5,728 nt of DNA from Bacteroidales bacterium (lineage in GTDB: Bacteria; Bacteroidota; Bacteroidia; Bacteroidales; Muribaculaceae). The notes under the pieces were generated by a model, which had not been told where the DNA came from, did not search any database, and saw only the letters and a program-made list of their open reading frames with translations. How positions within the stretch are numbered: position 1 is the stretch's first letter; each line of letters starts with the position of its first letter. The stretch lies in NCBI GenBank assembly GCA_004557195.1, contig SFER01000137.1:1-5728 (forward strand). The letters are read 5' to 3'. Below are positions 1-5,728 of this stretch, piece after piece. The position numbers were made by a program, and so were the translations under genes.

Positions 1-9
1 AAAACCATT

Positions 10-912
10 ATGAGAAAAGCATTTCTTTTGGCAATGGTAATGTGCTTTGCAGCAATGGGTAATGCCCAACTGCTAAAGGTGAGTTCGGTAGAGAAGGTTC
101 CCCTTCCCGAGAGCGCATCGGCAAGCATTTCAACCATTAGTCCCGACGGCTCATTCGTGCTCGTTACGGACAATTTCAAATCAGGTATCAGCAAATGGGA
201 CATTTCATCTGCTGCCTACACACAAGTGTCTTCAACCGGTTACAGTGTGAGCATCCTCGACGACTGCTCTACAATTGTGTATCGCGAGAACTCTTTCGAC
301 GAGAATCACCTCCGCTATGTGTCGGTTAAGACTCTCGACCTCGCAACCAAGAAAGTTGCAACTATCGTCGCTCCCACCCGCAACCTCAATGGTGTGGCAG
401 TTGCCGGCAACACTGTTACCGCTATCGACAGCCGCCGCGCTACAGTGAAGGCTGTGAAGGGCGTTAAAGAGAGCCGTCCAACCGCTTCGATCGACAAAGG
501 TCAGCTCTGCATCACCGTAAACGGCAAGACTTCGGTTATCTCGCCTAACGGTCGTGAGGGTCAAAGTTACCTCTGGCCATCGGTATCGCCCGACGGCAAG
601 AAGGTTGTTTATTACCTCGCTGCAACAGGTTGCTTTGTTGCCAATATCGATGGCTCGAATCCTGTAGCACTCGGTATCCTCCGTGCCGCTAAATGGTATG
701 ACAACAACACCGTTGTGGGAATGGTTGACCATGACAACGGCGAATTTGTTACCTCTTCTTCCCTCATGGCTGTTTCTGCCGACGGCAAAATCCGCCAGGA
801 AATCGCCCCCGAAAACGCTATGGCTATGTATCCATCTATCTCGGCTGACGGCAGCAAGATTTCATACACTACTCCGGCAGGTGGATTGTATATTATGAAC
901 ATCACTAAATAA
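10..912 (+). CDS. Exported PD40/TolB-like beta-propeller protein
   Basis: This 300-residue protein probably acts in the periplasm or at the cell surface as a binding or scaffold propeller; no catalytic motif is visible. Residues 1-19 form a type I signal peptide: basic MRK, a hydrophobic core, then a likely cut after GNA and before Q20. There is no lipobox cysteine and no T9SS sorting tail. PD40-type strand motifs (SPDG followed by a hydrophobic strand) occur at about 43-51 (ISPDGSFVLV), 190-202 (PSVSPDGKKVVYY) and 275-287 (PSISADGSKISYT). A related WYDNNTVVG strand lies at 229-237. Such repeats are typical of TolB-like propellers, although only some blades are clear and 300 residues would hold about five or six. 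The start is set by the signal peptide; only nine bases lie upstream, so promoter and leader cannot be judged. The stop is 11 bases before the amidase gene, which suggests co-transcription. Fold class is fairly sure; function is unknown. Confidence 0.85.
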   Translation: MRKAFLLAMVMCFAAMGNAQLLKVSSVEKVPLPESASASISTISPDGSFVLVTDNFKSGISKWDISSAAYTQVSSTGYSVSILDDCSTIVYRENSFDENHLRYVSVKTLDLATKKVATIVAPTRNLNGVAVAGNTVTAIDSRRATVKAVKGVKESRPTASIDKGQLCITVNGKTSVISPNGREGQSYLWPSVSPDGKKVVYYLAATGCFVANIDGSNPVALGILRAAKWYDNNTVVGMVDHDNGEFVTSSSLMAVSADGKIRQEIAPENAMAMYPSISADGSKISYTTPAGGLYIMNITK

Positions 913-923
913 CACGACGCAAT

Positions 924-3900
924 ATGAAACTAAGATATATCGTTGCCACTTGCGCGCTTGCCATTGCAGCAGCAGGTAGCCTCCAGGCACAAAAAACAGC
1001 CGACCAATTGCGCATCTATATCAACCCCGGACATGGTAGCTGGACAGCCAACGACCGCCCAATGCGCACTATCGACCGCGCGGCTTATGCCGACCCCGAC
1101 AATGTAGATACAACAGGCTTCTTCGAGACCAACACCAACATCCAGAAGTGCCTGTTCCTTCTCCACAAGCTCAACGACATGGGTATTCCGTTTGACGGAA
1201 CAAAGAACCAAGATAACGCCAATCCGGCTCGTCTCGGTGCTGCCCTCGACTTGAGCAACAACCTCGTTATGTCGCACGTTAAGGCAGGTCCTTACCCAAC
1301 AGTGAAAATGGGTGCCGACGCAAGCCTTGCCGATGCTTATAACCGTTCGCTTTCCGAAATCTCTGCCGAGGTTGACGAAAACAACTTCGATATGTTCATT
1401 TCTATCCACTCCAACGCAAATGTGGATGGCGACGGCGTGAACTATCCTCTCTATCTCTACCGCGGTGCCGACGGTGCCCCCGAAGTTGCAACCAGCGACA
1501 AGATGGCTGAAACTTGCTGGCCCTACGCATTCGAGAATCCTCACATGGACTGGAGCTACTATTCCATGACCAAGATGAACCTTCGCGGCGACTGGAGCTT
1601 CTACGGCGAAGGAAACAAGTGGACCAACAGCAAGGGCTACACCGGCTATCTCGGAGTTCTCATGCACACTGTTCCCGGATTCCTCGTTGAAGGATACTTC
1701 CACACCTATCAACCTGCTCGCTATCGCGCTATGAACGACGATGTGTGCCACATGGAAGGTCTTGCTTACGCTCGCGGTATCTGCGAATACTTCGGCTTGA
1801 ACAAGGAAACCACAGGCTACATCTATGGTATCGTTCGCGACCAACACGAGAAATTCAAACACGACCTCTACCACGCGATTGCCACCACCAACTCGGTGTA
1901 TAAGCCTCTCAACGGCGTAGTCGTTACTTTGAAGAAAGGCGAAGAAGTGGTTGCTACCTACACTACCGACAACGAGTACAATGGCGCATTCGTATTCAAA
2001 AACGTAGAACCCGGCACTTACACCCTCTCTTATTCTCACCCCGACTATAAAGAGGCTGCCGCTGAATTTACAGCACCATTTGAGGTTAAAGCCAACGAAA
2101 CTTCCTACGTTACCGCTTTCCTTGAATCAACCGCCTACGAGCCTCCGTCGATCATCTATGTTGACTATCCCGACGAAATCAACAACCCGGCTATACGCGC
2201 TGCTTCGGCTTACAAGTTCAACGCAGAATATAGCGACCTCGCTATCGAGGCTCTCGCAGGCAAGACTGTTCGCCGCGCCTTTATGCGCAACGAAATGCTC
2301 TATGTCCTCGCTCTCGACGCCGACAACGCTCCCTATGTATATGCTGTCAACACCGCTACCAAGGAAGTTACTACTTTAGGCACTGCCGGCACAGCAGGTA
2401 CCGAACTCGCATTGTCTGATATCACAATGACCGCCGACGGCGTGCTCATCGGTTGCGCTCGCGGTGCAAACGCCTACAACGGCACTGCTACTATCAACAT
2501 CTACAAATGGGCAAATGATGAGGAGACAGGTCTCCCGACCGGCGACCCCGCTGTATGGTTCACATCCAACAAGACAGGTAACTTCTACAATGCCCATTCA
2601 GGCAACTCATTGTACTATCAAGGCACAATGGAAAGCGGTACACTCGTGTTCACAGCCGAGACAACTGCCACTACCGGTAAGATCTGGTTTGCTATCTGCG
2701 CTATTGCAGAAGGCGAAAAGATTAGCGACGCTTTCGCTCGTCCCGACGACATGTTCACAAGCGTTGAATTCGGCACCGACTATGCCGTTGCCCTTTCGCC
2801 TCGCGATGGTGCCTACATGGTTATCACCGGTAAAGGCGCTATGCCTGCCGAGCTTCTCCTCAGCGATGAACTCAACGACCGCCGCGACCTCCGTCCCGGC
2901 TTGCTCAACGTGGCTCCTGCCAAGGTGGGCTTGTTCAAATATGCCGGACACTCATTCATGGTTGCTCCCGACGTTGTAGAAGAGAAGAATGTAGTTAAGA
3001 TTATCGACTTCACCAATGGTATGCCCGACGCTACCCTCGTTAAAGTGCTCGTTGACACCGACATCACTGCCTCTACTATCATGGCAGCTGTAGGACGCAC
3101 TGTAGTTACTCTCGACGACGATGGCTTGGCTACCGCCGGCGACATCGAATTGATGGCTGTTACCAACGGCACTATCACCAAACTCACTACCGCCACTGCC
3201 GAACAACCTAAGTTCCAGTCGGCTTACGCCTACAACCTCAAAGCAGTTCAAGACGAGACCAACACTATCTTCTCGTTCACACTCAATGCCGACGCTCCTC
3301 ATGTTAGCCTCGTCCTCACCGCAGCAGACGAAGAGACAATCATGGAAGACTGGTCGGTTAGCCTCGGTGAACTCACCAAGGGTGAGCAACAATATGTTAT
3401 CGCCAACGAGAAATTGCCTCTCGGCAAGTACTCTTGGGCTATCGAAGTAACAAGCAACTCTATCCCGACAGGTGGTGTGGTTGCAAGCAGCACAGGTGCA
3501 AAAGTGAGCGCAAACGGTCGCGGTGGTGTGGCTGTAGATAACGACCCCGAAAGCCCGATGTTCGGTAATATCTACGCTGCCTACGGCTACTCCGAAGGTC
3601 TCGAGATATTCGACCCGCAATTGAACAGCAAAGGCGTTTATCTCAAAGAAGCCTTCAGTTCAAGCAACGGCTCTTCTCCTTTGCGTATCGCCGTTAGCGA
3701 CCGAAAAGTATATCTCACCGACTGGAGCGACGACCACGCAGGACTCTGGATGTTCAATCCCGCAACTCCCGACGCAGGTGTTTCCAACGTATTTGTGGGA
3801 ACTCCCGACAGCGATGGCTGTATTAAGAATAGCGACGGTGTAGCAGTGGGTGGCGGCACAACAGGTGTTGCATTCCTCGGCTCGGGTGCCGACCGCAAAC

Positions 3901-4718
3901 TCTATGTATTCTGCGAAGACTATCCTGCAGGCAACGGCCAACGCGCTGTTCGCTACGACATCGGCGCTGCCGACACTTGGAACCAGGCTCCTACAGGCGT
4001 GCTCGAAGAGGCTTCCAAGAAGATGCTCAATACCAATGTCGAAGTTAATGTCCTCGAAGAGGGTGTATTCCTCTCGCAAGTGCGCGGCGCAGGCAACAAC
4101 AACACAAGCGCTCCTGCATTTGTTTATTGCGACCATGATGGCAAACTCCTCATCAATGGCGGTAGTTGGGACGACCTCAACGGCTGCAGCGGCGCAGGTC
4201 TCGCTATCAGTGCCGACAAGAAGATGATGGCTATCGTCGATGGCAGCGGCAACATCCGCGTTTACGACATCGTTTGGAACGAAAATATGCCGGAATTTAC
4301 CTACAGTTACACTGTTAAATTGTCGAACATCACCGAAATCAACCAGCTCAAGTTCGACTATGCCGGCAACCTCCTCGCTTACAACCGAAAGACCGGTCTC
4401 CTCGTTATCGCTCTCCCGGGCGATGCCGCAGTTACCACTACTCCGGGTCCCGAAAGCCAGGTTATCACCGGCGTTGAGGCCCTCTCAATCGAACCGTCGG
4501 ATGTTCTCATCGTTTATCCCAACCCCGCCGAAACTGTAGTTAACGTTCGCACTGCCGAAGACATCAACAGCATCGTTCTCTACAACCTCTCAGGCGCTAT
4601 GGCTACAGGCGATGTTACTGTCGATGGCAACAACGCTACCGTAAACGTAGAAGGTCTCCCCGCAGGAACCTACATCCTCAAGGTTAATAACAAGACAGCG
4701 AAAGTTATTAAGAAATAA
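924..4718 (+). CDS. T9SS-exported multidomain N-acetylmuramoyl-L-alanine amidase
   Basis: The protein has 1264 residues and is predicted to cut the bond between N-acetylmuramic acid and L-alanine in peptidoglycan, acting outside the cell. Residues 1-22 are a signal peptide (cut after SLQA). Residues 28-292 are an Amidase_3 domain with the expected zinc ligands H37 (in NPGHG), E68 (FFETN) and H162 (SIHSN), plus catalytic E256 (LVEGYFH). The stretch between H162 and E256 is long and rich in Trp and Tyr, unlike compact family members. Residues 299-402 resemble a carboxypeptidase-regulatory-like beta-sandwich (GYIYGIV start, later VEPGTYTLSY). Residues 410-760 and 860-1165 look like beta-propellers, with an Ig-like segment at about 765-845; these middle assignments are inference. 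Residues 1197-1264 are a T9SS type A sorting domain (VYPNP, LPAGTYILKV, terminal KVIKK). Relatives in Bacteroidales are sometimes labelled 'xanthan lyase'; the visible motifs support amidase instead. There is no Shine-Dalgarno sequence, and the gene ends in tandem TAA stops. Domain calls at both ends are strong; the substrate is not proven. Confidence 0.93.
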   Translation: MKLRYIVATCALAIAAAGSLQAQKTADQLRIYINPGHGSWTANDRPMRTIDRAAYADPDNVDTTGFFETNTNIQKCLFLLHKLNDMGIPFDGTKNQDNANPARLGAALDLSNNLVMSHVKAGPYPTVKMGADASLADAYNRSLSEISAEVDENNFDMFISIHSNANVDGDGVNYPLYLYRGADGAPEVATSDKMAETCWPYAFENPHMDWSYYSMTKMNLRGDWSFYGEGNKWTNSKGYTGYLGVLMHTVPGFLVEGYFHTYQPARYRAMNDDVCHMEGLAYARGICEYFGLNKETTGYIYGIVRDQHEKFKHDLYHAIATTNSVYKPLNGVVVTLKKGEEVVATYTTDNEYNGAFVFKNVEPGTYTLSYSHPDYKEAAAEFTAPFEVKANETSYVTAFLESTAYEPPSIIYVDYPDEINNPAIRAASAYKFNAEYSDLAIEALAGKTVRRAFMRNEMLYVLALDADNAPYVYAVNTATKEVTTLGTAGTAGTELALSDITMTADGVLIGCARGANAYNGTATINIYKWANDEETGLPTGDPAVWFTSNKTGNFYNAHSGNSLYYQGTMESGTLVFTAETTATTGKIWFAICAIAEGEKISDAFARPDDMFTSVEFGTDYAVALSPRDGAYMVITGKGAMPAELLLSDELNDRRDLRPGLLNVAPAKVGLFKYAGHSFMVAPDVVEEKNVVKIIDFTNGMPDATLVKVLVDTDITASTIMAAVGRTVVTLDDDGLATAGDIELMAVTNGTITKLTTATAEQPKFQSAYAYNLKAVQDETNTIFSFTLNADAPHVSLVLTAADEETIMEDWSVSLGELTKGEQQYVIANEKLPLGKYSWAIEVTSNSIPTGGVVASSTGAKVSANGRGGVAVDNDPESPMFGNIYAAYGYSEGLEIFDPQLNSKGVYLKEAFSSSNGSSPLRIAVSDRKVYLTDWSDDHAGLWMFNPATPDAGVSNVFVGTPDSDGCIKNSDGVAVGGGTTGVAFLGSGADRKLYVFCEDYPAGNGQRAVRYDIGAADTWNQAPTGVLEEASKKMLNTNVEVNVLEEGVFLSQVRGAGNNNTSAPAFVYCDHDGKLLINGGSWDDLNGCSGAGLAISADKKMMAIVDGSGNIRVYDIVWNENMPEFTYSYTVKLSNITEINQLKFDYAGNLLAYNRKTGLLVIALPGDAAVTTTPGPESQVITGVEALSIEPSDVLIVYPNPAETVVNVRTAEDINSIVLYNLSGAMATGDVTVDGNNATVNVEGLPAGTYILKVNNKTAKVIKK

Positions 4719-4748
4719 TAACCTATCAATTAACCATTATCTATCCGC

Positions 4749-4782
4749 GAAGCCCCCACACTCCCTGTCGGGGGCTTCTTTT
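4749..4782 (+). terminator. Intrinsic terminator after the amidase gene
   Basis: A perfect 9-bp stem, GAAGCCCCC at 4749-4757 pairing with GGGGGCTTC at 4770-4778, encloses a 12-base loop and is followed by TTTT (4779-4782) and then ATTG. It begins 30 bases after the amidase stop codon and should end the two-gene transcript. The other strand lacks a T-run after the stem, so it probably works in one direction only. Confidence 0.9.
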
Positions 4783-4917
4783 ATTGTATCGCCACCACGC
4801 CCGCAAAACGGCATCCACACCGGTTTCACGATGCAAAATTACGGCGCGGCGATGCGATTTTGATGCATTTTGCGCGCGTTTCGGCGTTTTAACCCAATTT
4901 AACCGTATTTTCCGTTG

Positions 4918-4925
4918 TATCTTTG
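4918..4925 (+). promoter_or_regulatory. Candidate Bacteroidota -7 element for the lipoprotein gene
   Basis: TATCTTTG matches the Bacteroidota primary-sigma -7 consensus TAnnTTTG exactly. It would start a transcript near 4930 with a leader of about 65 bases before the lipoprotein ATG. No good TTTG sits about 19-21 bases upstream; only a TTT in an AT-rich stretch (4898-4900) is present, so the -33 element is weak. The match is seen directly; promoter activity is inferred. Confidence 0.55.
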
Positions 4926-4956
4926 TGCCACAATCCGGCGACACCGCGCATTAGCA

Positions 4957-4986
4957 TTGCAGTGTCACGATTATTTTGTAACTTCG
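4957..4986 (+). promoter_or_regulatory. Alternative weaker promoter just before the lipoprotein start
   Basis: TTG (4957-4959) is followed after 19 bases by TAACTTCG (4979-4986), one mismatch from the -7 consensus TAnnTTTG with consensus-like spacing. Transcription would begin only a few bases before the ATG at 4995, giving a nearly leaderless message. It is therefore a less likely main promoter than the TATCTTTG element upstream. Confidence 0.25.
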
Positions 4987-4994
4987 CAGTGGAT

Positions 4995-5728
4995 ATGAGA
5001 GGGATTTTGCTCTACATATTGATTTTTCTCTGTCTTTCGGTGGCTGGATGCGGCGGCGGAAGGAGTTACGACAGCAGGCTTGTGGCTGCCGACAGCCTTG
5101 TTGCGTCGCAGCCCGATTCTGCGTTGAGGATTCTGCGCGACGTGGGGTTCGACAGCATGTGCAGCGATGCCGACCGCGCCTATTTTGCGCTGCTTCTCAC
5201 TCAGGCGAAGTATAAATGCGATGAAACTATCACTTCCACCGACACAATCGACATTGCGTTGGATTATTTCTCGGACGGCAGCGATGCCGATAAGCGTCTC
5301 CGTTCGCTCATCTACCGCGGAGCCTCACTCACCGATATGGGAGAGATAACGACAGCAATGGAGGCATACAAGCAAGCCGAAGCAGCCGCGTCGCCCGACG
5401 ATTACGAAAACCTCGGCTACATCAACCTCCGCATGGCAAGCCTATATAACAAAACTTATATAGTTGATAGCACTGATTTGGTAAAATATAAAAAGGCACT
5501 ATATTATTATAACAAAAGCGGTAATAAGCATTACCAATTAGTGTGTATGTCTGCGATTGGCACATTAAATAGAACGATAAATAATGACAGTGCATATTAT
5601 TATCTCACCTCTGCATTGAAATTGGCTGAAGAATTAGATGATTTAAATAATTATTATATTATTCTAAACACTTTAGCAGGTTATTATTTTAATATAAATG
5701 ATTATGAACCTGCAAAGAATATATCTTT
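4995..5728 (+). CDS. TPR-type lipoprotein, 5' part (runs off the window)
   Basis: The frame is open from ATG at 4995 to the window end, giving 244 codons with no stop seen. Residues 1-18 are a lipoprotein signal peptide and VAGC places the lipid-bearing cysteine at C19. The next residues (GGGR) lack the acidic patch known as a surface-export signal in Bacteroidota, so a periplasm-facing location is more likely. The segment 30-70, with AADSLVASQPDSALRIL and then YFALLLTQAKY, matches the start of a common Bacteroidales family of TPR lipoproteins. Helical repeat-like segments follow at about 104-131, 165-176, 198-212 and 219-242, rich in Ala, Tyr and Leu. Members of this family often carry a transmembrane segment and further signalling region near the C-terminus, which cannot be seen here. 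ATG is chosen because it gives a clean signal peptide; an in-frame GTG lies two codons upstream (4989). Composition turns sharply AT-rich after about 5440 without breaking the frame. Exact role unknown. Confidence 0.85.
   Translation, partial: MRGILLYILIFLCLSVAGCGGGRSYDSRLVAADSLVASQPDSALRILRDVGFDSMCSDADRAYFALLLTQAKYKCDETITSTDTIDIALDYFSDGSDADKRLRSLIYRGASLTDMGEITTAMEAYKQAEAAASPDDYENLGYINLRMASLYNKTYIVDSTDLVKYKKALYYYNKSGNKHYQLVCMSAIGTLNRTINNDSAYYYLTSALKLAEELDDLNNYYIILNTLAGYYFNINDYEPAKNIS

Larger units (their letters stand above)
4719..4994. other. Intergenic region between amidase and lipoprotein genes
   Basis: This 276-base gap contains an in-frame second TAA stop at 4719-4721, the intrinsic terminator of the upstream unit, a cluster of GATGC repeats (4830-4866) and candidate promoters for the downstream lipoprotein gene. 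I see no convincing coding sequence or structured RNA in it. A minus-strand open frame of 67 codons covers most of it, but it overlaps the terminator and the promoter and its product resembles no family I know. Confidence 0.8.

Noticed and set aside
930..2039. 369-codon minus-strand open frame opposite the amidase domain
   Set aside because: It lies wholly opposite a well-supported coding region; codon bias of the real gene leaves few antisense stops, and the product has no recognisable domain.
2952..3620. 222-codon minus-strand open frame within the amidase gene
   Set aside because: It is a shadow of the coding strand, with cysteine- and valine-rich sequence lacking any family signature.
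924..4718. Annotation of the large protein as a xanthan lyase
   Set aside because: This label occurs on related Bacteroidales proteins, but the visible NPGHG, FFETN, SIHSN and VEGYFH motifs belong to the zinc amidase family; I see no polysaccharide lyase signature.
4732..4740. Nine-base repeat AACCATTAT shared with the window start (3-11)
   Set aside because: It is short and AT-rich, and such strings are common near gene ends in this group; there is no sign of a mobile element boundary or duplication.
4741..4944. 67-codon minus-strand open frame in the intergenic gap
   Set aside because: It spans the intrinsic terminator and the candidate promoter, its product is Arg/Lys-rich with no recognisable domain, and no promoter is placed to express it.
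5167..5349. 60-codon + strand open frame within the lipoprotein gene
   Set aside because: It is out of frame with the lipoprotein, which has a clear signal peptide and family-like sequence over the same bases.

Overview
The window looks like a chromosome fragment of a Bacteroidota member, most likely order Bacteroidales (Muribaculaceae- or Prevotella-like; this placement is inference). The supporting signs are a type IX secretion (T9SS type A) sorting tail on a large exported protein, starts without Shine-Dalgarno sequences, TAnnTTTG-type promoter elements, and a Bacteroidales-style TPR lipoprotein. All genes read on the + strand.

Region 1 (10-4718) is a tight two-gene unit. The first gene encodes a 300-residue exported protein with PD40/TolB-like beta-propeller motifs. 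Eleven bases later starts a 1264-residue exported multidomain protein. It has an N-terminal zinc-dependent N-acetylmuramoyl-L-alanine amidase (Amidase_3) domain with all expected metal and catalytic residues, then a carboxypeptidase-regulatory-like beta-sandwich, about 750 residues of propeller-like and Ig-like beta structure, and a T9SS type A C-terminal sorting domain. The unit ends with tandem TAA stops and a strong intrinsic terminator (4749-4782).

Region 2 (4719-4994) is intergenic. It holds the terminator, a short cluster of GATGC repeats and one or two candidate promoters for the next gene.

Region 3 (4995-5728) is the 5' part of a TPR-type lipoprotein gene that runs off the window. 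Base composition falls abruptly inside this gene, from about 56% GC just before position 5440 to about 26% GC after it, with the reading frame intact.

No RNA gene, CRISPR array, insertion sequence or integrase is visible. The most interesting points are the predicted export of a peptidoglycan amidase through T9SS with a very large uncharacterised beta-rich body, its pairing with a small propeller protein, and the sharp composition break inside the lipoprotein gene.
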